Source: Imperialibacter sp040222385
GTDB taxonomy: Bacteria > Bacteroidota > Bacteroidia > Cytophagales > Cyclobacteriaceae
Direction: 5' to 3'
NCBI RefSeq assembly: GCF_040222385.1
Contig: NZ_JAVKDF010000042.1
Location: 62,001 to 126,000 of the forward strand
DNA length: 64,000 bases
Position 1 is the stretch's first letter. Every line of letters begins with the position of its first letter. Made by a program: the position numbers and the translations under genes. Under the pieces are notes generated by a model. It saw only the letters and a program-made list of their open reading frames with translations, had not been told where the DNA came from and made no database searches. Shown here piece after piece: positions 24,546 to 32,674 of this stretch.

Positions 24546-25280
24546 TCAATGGACGTGCTGCGCCTTATCAACCTCCTCAGCAATCACCTGTTTGATCTCA
24601 GGAATCGCTTTGTAGAGCTGCTCATAGGAGTTGATAATGAAGTACTTGTCTTGAAATTTATCCTTCCAGTAAGGCGTTGCCATAATCTGCCTGACATTGA
24701 ATTCATAGTGAGCAGGTTTATCGCTTAGCGAAAATTTGGTTTCTCCAGCTGAGCTTAAAATACCTGCACCATAAATCCTCAGTTCGCCATTCTCTCTGAT
24801 CAAGCCAAACTCAACCGTAAACCAGTAGATCCGGGAAAGCAATTCTATGGCGTAGTCGTTGCCGCAGTATTTCAGCCCAATTTTACTCAACTCTTCCAGA
24901 AAGTTGACAAAGTTCTGGTTAGTAAGCATGGGTACGTGGGCAAATACGTCGTGAAACATGTCGGGTTCCTCCAGATAGTCGAGCTCTTTCATTTTTCTTA
25001 GCCATGTAGTGGCCGGAAAGTACCTGTTCGACATCAGTTCAAAGAAGGTGTAGTCTGGCACAAGCCCCGGCACCACCGCCAGCTTCCAGCCTGTAATCTC
25101 GTGGAGAATCTCATTAGTGTCTTCGAAATGAGGAATGTTGTTGGCCACAAAATTTGTTTGCTCAAGTCCTTTCAGGTGTGCCTTCGATGCTGCATTGGGA
25201 AGATTTACGATCTGGCGATCGTACAACAATTGCCAGACCTTGAAGTCCTCGTCGTCGTAATTCTCATAAATCTGTCTCAT
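24546..25280 (-). CDS. phhA: Phenylalanine 4-monooxygenase
   Basis: 244 residues, single catalytic domain of pterin-dependent aromatic amino acid hydroxylases. Iron ligands are His110 and His115 in 'DMFHDVFAHVPML' and Glu157 in 'YWFTVEFGLI'. Other family blocks are 'WKLAVVPGLVPDYTFFELMSNRYFPATTWLR', 'LSRIYWFTVEFGL' and 'RIYGAGILSSAGE'. It turns phenylalanine into tyrosine using tetrahydrobiopterin and O2. A leader peptide with clustered Tyr codons and an intrinsic terminator lie upstream, so expression probably responds to tyrosine supply. That suggests a biosynthetic and not purely degradative use. Confidence 0.95.
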   Translation of the reverse strand: MRQIYENYDDEDFKVWQLLYDRQIVNLPNAASKAHLKGLEQTNFVANNIPHFEDTNEILHEITGWKLAVVPGLVPDYTFFELMSNRYFPATTWLRKMKELDYLEEPDMFHDVFAHVPMLTNQNFVNFLEELSKIGLKYCGNDYAIELLSRIYWFTVEFGLIRENGELRIYGAGILSSAGETKFSLSDKPAHYEFNVRQIMATPYWKDKFQDKYFIINSYEQLYKAIPEIKQVIAEEVDKAQHVH

Positions 25281-25328
25281 AAACGTATAATTTTCACTTG
25301 TTGGGTTAATGCAATTACTCTAATAACG

Positions 25329-25364
25329 AAAAAAGACCTGAATCATGCGATTGAGGTCTTTTTT
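25329..25364 (-). terminator. Attenuator terminator in the phhA leader
   Basis: AAAAAAGACCT (25329-25339) and AGGTCTTTTTT (25354-25364) give an 11-bp stem. After one mismatch, 4 more pairs (AATC/GATT) close a 4-nt loop. On the minus strand it ends in six U. It lies 48 bp upstream of the phhA ATG, between leader peptide and gene, so it can stop transcription before phhA. Confidence 0.85.
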
Positions 25365-25389
25365 CTAATAGCTATATAAATATCGTCTA

Positions 25390-25452
25390 TTACTGCCTAA
25401 ATCGCTCAGGAGCCACATGATGGTAATAGATATGATAGGTATTTCTGTTCAT
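25390..25452 (-). CDS. Tyrosine-rich leader peptide of phhA
   Basis: A 20-codon frame (ATG at 25452, TAA at 25392-25390) has Tyr at positions 6, 9 and 10, His at 7, 11 and 12 and Phe at 18 (core TYHIYYHH). Codons 16-19 contain GCGAUUUAGG (25405-25396), which pairs 9 of 10 bases with CCUCAAUCGC (25356-25347) in the 5' part of the terminator. A ribosome stalled at Tyr9-Tyr10 would leave that segment free to form the antiterminator. A ribosome at the stop codon would cover it and let the terminator form. This is the classical attenuator layout. No start signal other than the ATG supports it. Confidence 0.8.
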   Translation of the reverse strand: MNRNTYHIYYHHVAPERFRQ

Positions 25453-25521
25453 TATCTGGTATAAAGTTACAAAAAAATCAATGTTAGTAGACAGCGTTAC
25501 GTCTGAACTCTCAATGAATAT

Positions 25522-25770
25522 TCAAATGCTTCTTAATGGCCTCATGTCCAATGAATGTTTCTCGATCTCCTTCTTCAACCCTATCGCCTCAGTTACCTTA
25601 CCATCGAGAGTATCAAGTTCGCCAAGCACCTTTCCTGCGAGAACATTAAAACTCTTCTTCACATCAGAAACGTCATTTTTCATGTCAGAAAGGTCATTTT
25701 TCATGTAGTCTAAAGTAACATGAATATCTCCAAGCGCATTAACAATAGCGTTTTCAGTGTTCTTGTCCAT
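25522..25770 (-). CDS. Small hypothetical coiled-coil protein
   Basis: 82 residues with strong heptad periodicity: 'LGDIHVTLDYMKNDLSDMKNDVSDVKKSFNVLAGKVLGELDTLDGKVTEAIGLKKEIEKH'. No signal peptide or membrane segment. The imperfect 7-residue repeat MKNDLSD/MKNDVSD/VKK suggests a helical dimer or trimer. It is not recognised. It lies alone upstream of the phhA leader on the same strand, 69 bp away. Confidence 0.5.
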   Translation of the reverse strand: MDKNTENAIVNALGDIHVTLDYMKNDLSDMKNDVSDVKKSFNVLAGKVLGELDTLDGKVTEAIGLKKEIEKHSLDMRPLRSI

Positions 25771-25862
25771 TCGTTATTGGTTTCAATTCGTAACAATATT
25801 ACCAATATAATGATTCATGGCCGATATTTTGCCCCCATCACCCTTCACATGAATAAAATGTG

Positions 25863-27023
25863 TTAGTGCAGCTTCACCCACTTGGCGCCAGCGTCACCTG
25901 ATTCAATCACGGCGTCGATGAACTTCATGCCACGCACACCATCTTCAACGGTTGGGAAATCGAGGTTTATCGGATCTGGTTTTTTGCCATCGATTCTTGC
26001 CTGCACAGTTTTGGCAAAGTTCTTATAGATATTGCCAAACGCTTCCAGGTATCCTTCGGGGTGGCCTGCCGGCGTACGTGTGTTCGCTTGGGCAACAGCG
26101 CCCATATATGCACGGTCACCACCTACCCGGTACACCTGAGTGGGTTTGTCGAGCCATTTCACCAGCATGGTGTTAGGTTCCATCTGGTGCCACTCTAAGC
26201 CCCCTTTTTCACCATACACACGAATATTGAGAGCATTTTCTTCTCCAGCAGCGATTTGGCTACAGTGAAGAACACCTTTGGCGCCATTGTCGAAACGCAG
26301 CAATATATTGGCATCGTCGTCGAGCAAACGGCCCGACACCATACGGCTTACATCGGCGCAAAGCTCTGTGATTTTAAGTCCGGTGATGGTTTCTGCGAGG
26401 TTCTCAGCATGGGTGCCTATGTCGCCCACAGCCCCTGCCTTACCTGAGCGCTTAGGGTCAGTTCTCCAGCTAGCCTGCTGGTTACCAGACTGCTCCAGCG
26501 GAGTTGACAACCAACCCTGTGGGTATTCTACCACTACTTTCCTGATCTTTCCGAAAACTCCCTCCTTAATCATTTCACGGGCTTGCTTCACCATCGGATA
26601 TCCCGTGTAAGTATGTGTAACGGCAAATGTGAGTCCGGTCTTTTTCACCAAAGCCTCTAATTGCAGGGCTTCATCCAGGCTGAATGACAGCGGCTTCTCA
26701 CAAACTACATGGTACCCGTTCTCCAGGGCCAACTTGGCAGGCTCAAAGTGAACAAAATTGGGCGTAACGATTGTAACAAAATCCATACGCTTGTCAGCCG
26801 GAAGTTTAGCTTCCTTCTCAAACATCTCATGGTAAGTTCTGTAGCAACGGTCTTCAGGCAGGTAAAAGTCTTTACCTGAAGCGACAGATATTTCAGGATC
26901 AATATGGAAAGCTCCGCATACTAATTCAACCTGTCCATCGAGGCCAGCTGCGTGACGGTGAATAGCGCCAATAAACGCACCACGGCCACCACCTACCATG
27001 CCCATTCTTATTTTTCTGCTCAT
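25863..27023 (-). CDS. Gfo/Idh/MocA family oxidoreductase
   Basis: 386 residues. N-terminal Rossmann fold starts 'IRMGMVGGGRGAFIGAIHRHAA' (GxGxxx variant). 'GYHVVCEKPLSFSLDEALQLEALVKKTGLTFAVTHTYTGYPMVKQAREMI' holds the family EKP motif and the following substrate loop. The C-terminal domain has 'GDIGTHAENLAETITG' with the catalytic-type D..GTH pattern. 'PAGHPEGYLEAFGNIYKNFA' is typical of the sugar or inositol dehydrogenase branch of this family in Bacteroidota. It uses NAD(P) on a sugar or cyclitol. The substrate is unknown and the gene stands alone. Confidence 0.9.
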   Translation of the reverse strand: MSRKIRMGMVGGGRGAFIGAIHRHAAGLDGQVELVCGAFHIDPEISVASGKDFYLPEDRCYRTYHEMFEKEAKLPADKRMDFVTIVTPNFVHFEPAKLALENGYHVVCEKPLSFSLDEALQLEALVKKTGLTFAVTHTYTGYPMVKQAREMIKEGVFGKIRKVVVEYPQGWLSTPLEQSGNQQASWRTDPKRSGKAGAVGDIGTHAENLAETITGLKITELCADVSRMVSGRLLDDDANILLRFDNGAKGVLHCSQIAAGEENALNIRVYGEKGGLEWHQMEPNTMLVKWLDKPTQVYRVGGDRAYMGAVAQANTRTPAGHPEGYLEAFGNIYKNFAKTVQARIDGKKPDPINLDFPTVEDGVRGMKFIDAVIESGDAGAKWVKLH

Positions 27024-27476
27024 TATCTATGATAGTTTTAGGGTGAAACAATCGAATGGCCGCCACCAGTGTCCGGCTTCTCCCGGTGGGTGGCCCGCCA
27101 ATTTCACCTCAATAAATTCATTTTTCGGCTAAAAATGAAGTTTTATTCAACTCCCTGAGCGAATTTAATTTGAATGGCCCAGAGAGCGAAAAGCGTCAAC
27201 AGGTCTTCAAGCAGTCTTAAGCGCTATCTGTTTTGCAATTATTACCCACATAAATTATCAACTTTCTAAAAATTAAGTAATACTTCATAACAGGCGACAA
27301 TATTTTTGACTATTACCTGCGCTTTTGTTTATCTTTCCTAAGCTTATCTGAGCATCTACATTATTCGACACCCCTTTTATTTTCAGTTCCCAATCAGAGG
27401 AACATTTCAGGATTACCAGAGGCATGCTCAGGCTTCTTTTGATAATTAAACCAATATTCAAACCTGTAATAAAAGG
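27024..27476. other. Divergent intergenic region with an inverted repeat
   Basis: About 450 bp between two divergent genes. An imperfect inverted repeat (GGCCGCCACC at 27058-27067, GGTGG-GT-GGCC at 27085-27095) lies just upstream of the oxidoreductase start. The remainder is AT-rich with no coding frame; promoters of both genes should be here. Confidence 0.4.
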
Positions 27477-28664
27477 ATGGAAAAGACAACCAATCTTAAT
27501 CGTAGATCGTGGCTGAAGTATAGTGCTTTGGCTGCCGGCGGTGTTGTAACCAGCGCTGCATTTCCCACATTTGCCAACAGCAAACCAGCGCTTGGCATGA
27601 AACCATATCAGGGCAAGTACAGCCTCATGGAAAACTACCATGTGATGATGGCTGACAGAGCTGATATGAAAGCGAGGCTACTTGCTAATGAAAACCCATG
27701 GGGGCCTTCAAAGAAAGCTGTTGCCGCTATTGCAGCAAGTGCTTCTATGGGCAATCGCTATGTTTACAATAGTTCGGCCAAAATGGTAGACTTCCTTGCA
27801 GAAAAAGAAGGTGTATCTAAAGAATCCATCCTTTTGTCGCCTGGCTCTACCGACATCCTCGAGAAAGTAGCTTTTTCATTGTTTATGAACGGAGGCAACA
27901 TTGTTTCTGCCGACCCTAGCTACATGTCAATGATCAGAACCACTCAGTCGATTGGCGGTACATGGAAAAACATTCCATTAAAGGCAGACTATTCGCACGA
28001 CCTGGATGCCATGGCCGCTGCAATTGATGATGAGACAAAGCTTGTGTACATCTGCAATCCGAACAACCCAACCGGCACCATGACGCCTGTAAGTGAGATC
28101 AAGGCGTTCTGTAAAAAGGTCTCTTCAAAGGTGCCTGTGTTTATCGATGAGGCTTATATGGAGCTACTTGATAACCCTGAAGCAAACACCGCAGTGAGCC
28201 TCGTGCAGGAAGGCTACGACGTCATCATTTGTCGTACGTTCTCTAAAATACATGGCATGGCCGGCTTGCGCCTTGGCTACATGGCCGCCAATGAAGCGAG
28301 GGTGAAAGCCATCAAGAGCATGGTTCGCACCGAAATGGGGATCAGCGTGACCTCACTTGAAGGTGGCATGGCGAGCCTGAAGGACGTTGAGTTTCAGGAA
28401 TTCACCAGAAAGCACAATAAGGAGAACAGGGAGTATGTGTTCGCTGAGCTAAAAAAGGCCGGCATGAATCCAATTCCTTCGTTCACGAGCTTCATTTTAT
28501 TCCCTATTCAGGTACCCACCAAGGAGTTCCTCACTCAGTTTATGGACAGAGGCGTGGGCATCAGAGGGTTTGAGATCGACGGGAAGCCTTATGCCAGGGT
28601 AAGCATGGGCACCATGGACGAAGTGAAACTGTTCACAAAAAGCCTTTATGAGATCGTCAGTTAA
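27477..28664 (+). CDS. TAT-exported PLP-dependent aminotransferase (HisC-like fold)
   Basis: 395 residues. The first 33 residues are a twin-arginine signal ('NRRSWLKYSALAAGGVVTSAAFPTFA'). The mature enzyme has the fold-type I pattern of histidinol-phosphate/aromatic aminotransferases: 'ARLLANENPWGPSKKAV', 'SPGSTDILEKVAF', 'CNPNNPTGTMTPV', 'VFIDEAYMELLD' and the PLP-lysine 'CRTFSKIHGMAGLRLGYM', then the Arg in 'PYARVSMGTMDEV'. TAT export would carry it folded with its cofactor into the periplasm, an unusual place for a transaminase. The substrate is unknown. A cytoplasmic hisC exists at 11623, so this is not the pathway enzyme. Confidence 0.85.
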   Translation: MEKTTNLNRRSWLKYSALAAGGVVTSAAFPTFANSKPALGMKPYQGKYSLMENYHVMMADRADMKARLLANENPWGPSKKAVAAIAASASMGNRYVYNSSAKMVDFLAEKEGVSKESILLSPGSTDILEKVAFSLFMNGGNIVSADPSYMSMIRTTQSIGGTWKNIPLKADYSHDLDAMAAAIDDETKLVYICNPNNPTGTMTPVSEIKAFCKKVSSKVPVFIDEAYMELLDNPEANTAVSLVQEGYDVIICRTFSKIHGMAGLRLGYMAANEARVKAIKSMVRTEMGISVTSLEGGMASLKDVEFQEFTRKHNKENREYVFAELKKAGMNPIPSFTSFILFPIQVPTKEFLTQFMDRGVGIRGFEIDGKPYARVSMGTMDEVKLFTKSLYEIVS

Positions 28665-28679
28665 CTGACTATGTGTTAG

Positions 28680-28737
28680 CTGCCCGGGCTGAGTTTCCGG
28701 CACTCAACCAGGTGCCCACAGTGATGGCCCGGGGCAG
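28680..28737. terminator. Strong GC-rich hairpin after the aminotransferase gene
   Basis: CTGCCCGGGC (28680-28689) pairs with GCCCGGGGCAG (28727-28737), with one bulged G. It is located 15 bp after the stop codon. There is no T-run, so it could be a terminator or a processed RNA structure. Confidence 0.4.
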
Positions 28738-28818
28738 CGCCCACACATCGACAATACCCCTCTTTTCAATCGACCACCGTTCATTTTTTATAAGCACAAA
28801 GTATTTCTGTTTTAGTTC

Positions 28819-29934
28819 ATGAATTCAGCCATTACTAAAACCATTTCATTCCTTCTCCTTATCGCTATTGGGTATTTTCTTCAGAAAAAAATCCAGGGCA
28901 AGGAGCGAAAGGATGGCATCAAGACGCTCATACTCAGCCTGGCGCTCCCTGCCACGATTTTCATTGCTTTACTGAAAATTGAGTTTTCATGGGGAATGAT
29001 CATTGTTCCCGTGCTGGCTCTTGGCTTTAACCTGCTCATGTATTTGTTGGTAAGCAAGCTACCCCTGCCTTCGCTGTTTAACTTAAAAGAAGAGCAGTAT
29101 CGCACACTGATCATGCTACTACCCTCACTGGCACCAGGCCTTTCGCTGTTTCCATTCATTATGGAGTACCACGGCGAGGAGCCACTGGCACTGGCTGCGC
29201 TGGCCGACGTGGGCAACAAAGTGTTTGTGCTGATAATTTTATACAGCATTGCCATGAAATGGTATTTCGACCGCAATGAGATTGGCAACCGAAACACTTC
29301 TGAAAAACTCAAAAGCCTTTTCAAATCGATGTTGGAAGAGCCTGTAAATATGGTGATGCTGGCTGCCATTGTGATGCTGGCTTTTGGACTACATTTCGAC
29401 TCCCTGCCTGGCTTCCTGCGAGATTCAGTTGACAAAATGAGCCTGATGATGACTCCAATGATTCTCCTTTTCATTGGCATCTCAATCAAGTTTACCTGGC
29501 AACAAGTAAAAGCTATTTTCTCCTTCCTGTTCTTCCGGTCTGCCATCGCTTTTGTCATCAGTGGCTTGCTGCTGGTGTTACTGCCAGTAACCGACGTGCC
29601 TACCATGATTCTCATCGTGGTGTTTCCTCAGAGTGCCTGCAGTTTCTGGCCGTTTGCCCATATGTCGGCCGTTAATACGTTAGAAGGTGCGCAGGAAAAC
29701 CCGATTCGCCCCCGAACATTTGACCTCGACTTTGGCATGAATGCATTAGCGTGCTCTTTGCCCTTTTCCGTAGCACTCATTCTCGGTATTTATGTATTTG
29801 AAGACTTCTTTGTGCAGCCAGCCAATGTCTTCCTCTCCTCCGGTATTTTCATTGCCCTGGCTGCGCTGCCACTCTTACTTTCCGCTCGCTGGTTCAAAAC
29901 CTACGCAAGCCGACTGGTAGAAGAAAGAAGCTAA
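28819..29934 (+). CDS. AEC-type (auxin efflux carrier family) permease
   Basis: 371 residues with about ten hydrophobic helices in a 5+5 arrangement. The N-terminal 'TISFLLLIAIGYFLQKK' and 'GIKTLILSLALPATIFIALL' match the first helices of the AEC/BASS-like fold. The inverted-repeat partner starts near residue 180 ('LEEPVNMVMLAAIVMLAFGLHFDSLPGFL', 'MTPMILLFIGISIKF'). It transports organic anions or malate-like compounds in other members; the substrate here is not known. The family call rests on topology and these blocks. Confidence 0.7.
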   Translation: MNSAITKTISFLLLIAIGYFLQKKIQGKERKDGIKTLILSLALPATIFIALLKIEFSWGMIIVPVLALGFNLLMYLLVSKLPLPSLFNLKEEQYRTLIMLLPSLAPGLSLFPFIMEYHGEEPLALAALADVGNKVFVLIILYSIAMKWYFDRNEIGNRNTSEKLKSLFKSMLEEPVNMVMLAAIVMLAFGLHFDSLPGFLRDSVDKMSLMMTPMILLFIGISIKFTWQQVKAIFSFLFFRSAIAFVISGLLLVLLPVTDVPTMILIVVFPQSACSFWPFAHMSAVNTLEGAQENPIRPRTFDLDFGMNALACSLPFSVALILGIYVFEDFFVQPANVFLSSGIFIALAALPLLLSARWFKTYASRLVEERS

Positions 29935-30094
29935 TAATTCCTTTGCCCGCCTGACAAAAAAGGTGCTCAATGCATGAATGTTTTGTCGGAAATACGGCAG
30001 TTCATCGCCCAGCACACTTACTGGCAACAATTTGTAACTTTGGCCATGGATAGGATCACGTCTAAAATGAGCCTGTCGCAGAGAGAACGCCTCA

Positions 30095-31093
30095 ATGTCA
30101 GATAAGAAAAAGAAACTTCCTGGTACATCTTCACAAGTTGGCCGAAGAATGGAAAAACCCAAATTGCATCCACGCAACAAGCACCGGCAGCGCTATGATT
30201 TCAAGCAACTTAGCAAAAGCCATCCAGCTTTGATGCCATTTGTGCGATTGAATGACTACGGCAACGAATCTATTGACTTTTTCAATCCAGAAGCAGTCAA
30301 AGCACTGAACAAAGCGCTTTTGAAACGCTATTACAATATAAAAGATTGGGATATCCCAAAAGATTATTTGTGCCCACCCATTCCCGGGAGAGCGGATTAC
30401 ATCCACCACATGGCAGACCTATTGGCCTCCTCTCATCCACTGTCGAAACGGGGCAAGCCTCCAACCGGCAGCGAAATTAAATGTCTGGATATCGGTGTAG
30501 GGGCCAATTGCGTTTATCCCATCATAGGGCATTCGGAGTATGGCTGGTCATTTGTTGGCACCGACATTGACCCTGTGGCCATTGAATGCGCTAACAAAAT
30601 AGTTGAATCAAACGCCCACCTTCGAGGAAATGTTAGCCTGAGGCTACAACCGAACTCCAAAGACATCTTTAACGGGATCACTAAAAAGGATGAATACTTT
30701 GATCTCACCATTTGCAACCCTCCCTTTCATGCTTCTTTTGCTGAAGCCCAATCTGGAACCATTCGAAAGTTGAGAAACCTAAAGCAAAAGAAAATCACGA
30801 AGCCTGTTTTGAATTTTGGGGGACAGAATACTGAATTATGGTATGATGGAGGCGAAGAGAATTTTGTCCGGCAGATGATTCTTCAAAGCAAACAGTTTAC
30901 CACTTCCTGTTTTTGGTTTTCTACGTTAATTTCAAAACAATCTAACCTTAAGAACGTCTACGAGGCACTGAAAAAGGTAGGTGCAGTGGATATTAAAACA
31001 ATCCCTATGGGGCAGGGGAATAAAGTTAGCCGCATTGTTTCCTGGACTTTTCTAACTCCGGAAAGCCGAAGGAAATGGGCAAAAATGGGATAG
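30095..31093 (+). CDS. rlmF: 23S rRNA (adenine-1618-N6)-methyltransferase
   Basis: 332 residues. 'KLHPRNKHRQRYDFKQLSKSHPAL' is the RlmF N-terminal signature, followed by 'NDYGNESIDFFNPEAVKALNKALLKRYYNI'. SAM motif 'CLDIGVGANCVYPIIG' and catalytic 'DLTICNPPFHASFAEAQSGTIRKLRNL' (NPPF) mark it as an N6-adenine methyltransferase of the YbiN family. 'LWYDGGEENFVRQMI' is also conserved. It modifies A1618 of 23S rRNA. The N-terminal about 20 residues are Lys/Arg-rich, as expected for RNA binding. Confidence 0.95.
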   Translation: MSDKKKKLPGTSSQVGRRMEKPKLHPRNKHRQRYDFKQLSKSHPALMPFVRLNDYGNESIDFFNPEAVKALNKALLKRYYNIKDWDIPKDYLCPPIPGRADYIHHMADLLASSHPLSKRGKPPTGSEIKCLDIGVGANCVYPIIGHSEYGWSFVGTDIDPVAIECANKIVESNAHLRGNVSLRLQPNSKDIFNGITKKDEYFDLTICNPPFHASFAEAQSGTIRKLRNLKQKKITKPVLNFGGQNTELWYDGGEENFVRQMILQSKQFTTSCFWFSTLISKQSNLKNVYEALKKVGAVDIKTIPMGQGNKVSRIVSWTFLTPESRRKWAKMG

Positions 31094-31156
31094 TGAATAC
31101 ACTCGCATTTCTACCATTGCGTTCCCTCCAGTGCTTTTTCCTTCTCACACACAGTG

Positions 31157-32572
31157 CTACCCGCCGCCAAACTTTTCACACACGAGCGCCAGCGCCTGAT
31201 CATCGCCGACATTTCCTGGAAACACCACGTAAACTAGCCCGGGAAACTTGCTTTCCCCTTGCAGCTTCCACACCGGCACTCCTGGAATAACCGGGCCCAA
31301 TACTGTTGCCTTTTGAACTGAAAGCCCTTTGGACGCCAGGTCGCTGGAAGTAATGCCACCTTTGGCAACCATAAACTTCGGACGGACAGAAATCCCTTGC
31401 ACAATGGCTACAAGGAAGCCGGACACCAGGGCATTGATTTTCAGGCTGCTTTCTGCATCTGCTCCAGTTTCCAGTCTGCGGCTCGTGTGAATCACCACAT
31501 CGTCGCCAGCAGCGAGCCACACATCCACCTTGGCGCTGATGGCCTTTGCCTCGCCACTTAAGTCTTGCGGCCGAAGTAGCTGACTAACATCTACCTCCAG
31601 ATTTTGTTGTTTTCCCTGCTTGAGCAGATAAGCCAGTTGGCTGGTAGTTTTAGGCACATGCGAGCCTACCACCACAAGCGACCCATGGCTGACAGCAGTG
31701 TCTTCTTTTTGTGGGTGATAAAGTTTACCTGATACCATGCCCGCCCTGATGGGCACAAAAGTGGCAGAGGTACGGTACAGAAACTTCCTACCTGACTTTT
31801 CGGCCAAGATCAAACCCATCACCCCTATCTCCAAATCCCGGTAGCTGGCAGCGTTCATAATACACACTGATCCATTGGCGCAAGCTTCCAGCTTCTCTGC
31901 AGCTACTTTGGGGCCGCCTGCCCGCAGGTCCTCGACGGACACCGAGTTGACTTCCGAGGCTTTGATCCGTCTCCTGGTTTTTTCCTCCACCCATTCCTTC
32001 AGGTTGGCGTGCCTGTACCCAAACGACACATCTTTAGCAAAAGGTGTGTCCGACACAGGCACCAGCTCTTCATTTTCGACGATGTAATGCACATCGTCCA
32101 TCGTATACCTTGCTCCTTCAATGAAAGCTGGCACCAGCACGGTGACTGCTCCCTGAAGACCAAGAGCTTCGGCTACAGCGTCTACCTCCGCTGGAAAGTG
32201 GCCTCTTAAAGTAGAGTCGCTCCTGCTCACCACCACCACGTCTCTTTGACTCTCTTTTGCCGCTTCTTTAAGATTTCGCCCGATTTCCAGTGCCAGGTTA
32301 ACTGCCTCTGGCTCCGGCAGGCTCCGAGAGTTGGTGAGGATGTAGAGAATGGAGGGTTTTTGTCTGAGTTCTGCCGCTATCAGGCCTACCTCCCACGAAG
32401 TAAGCACCATCACGTCGTAGCATGTCTGTGTGCCTGTGGGATCATCATCCAGCACCACAATGGTTTTTTCACTTGCCAGAAATTCCTTGTGAATGACAGG
32501 TAGGAGGTCTTCTGGATACTCCGGCGGCAATTGATTTAATTTTTGGTTTACGTTTTCGTACATCGCAAGCAT
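31157..32572 (-). CDS. Four-carbon acid sugar kinase family protein (OtnK-like)
   Basis: 471 residues from the ATG at 32572; a GTG four codons upstream and an ATG three codons on are alternatives. N-terminal 'IVVLDDDPTGTQTCYDVMVLTSW' is the DUF1537 signature. 'YILTNSRSLPEPEAV', 'VSRSDSTLRGHFPAEVDAVAEALG' and the C-terminal nucleotide-binding 'FMVAKGGITSSDLASKGL' and 'VVFPGNVGDDQALALVCEKF' complete the family. It phosphorylates C4 acids such as 3-oxo-tetronates. It lies divergent from a DenD-like dehydrogenase and a GntP permease, so an acid-sugar catabolic locus is likely. No aldolase or decarboxylase of the pathway is adjacent. Confidence 0.9.
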   Translation of the reverse strand: MLAMYENVNQKLNQLPPEYPEDLLPVIHKEFLASEKTIVVLDDDPTGTQTCYDVMVLTSWEVGLIAAELRQKPSILYILTNSRSLPEPEAVNLALEIGRNLKEAAKESQRDVVVVSRSDSTLRGHFPAEVDAVAEALGLQGAVTVLVPAFIEGARYTMDDVHYIVENEELVPVSDTPFAKDVSFGYRHANLKEWVEEKTRRRIKASEVNSVSVEDLRAGGPKVAAEKLEACANGSVCIMNAASYRDLEIGVMGLILAEKSGRKFLYRTSATFVPIRAGMVSGKLYHPQKEDTAVSHGSLVVVGSHVPKTTSQLAYLLKQGKQQNLEVDVSQLLRPQDLSGEAKAISAKVDVWLAAGDDVVIHTSRRLETGADAESSLKINALVSGFLVAIVQGISVRPKFMVAKGGITSSDLASKGLSVQKATVLGPVIPGVPVWKLQGESKFPGLVYVVFPGNVGDDQALALVCEKFGGG

Positions 32573-32674
32573 CTCATCAACCACTCAAATAAGCTTCGTA
32601 GGTGGTGGGGTAACAATTTTATTATTTATCTTTTTAAGTCGAACCGATCGACCCGTTTAACAAGCCCTGAATCT

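Noticed and set aside
25660..25720. Short tandem direct repeats (TCATTTTTCATGTCAGAAAGG-like units) as CRISPR
   Set aside because: They encode the heptad repeats of a coiled-coil protein; there are no regular spacers.
28881..29615. Long minus-strand frame opposite the AEC permease
   Set aside because: It is Ser/Arg/Met-rich, as expected of an antisense shadow of membrane-protein codons; the plus strand has clear helices and family blocks.
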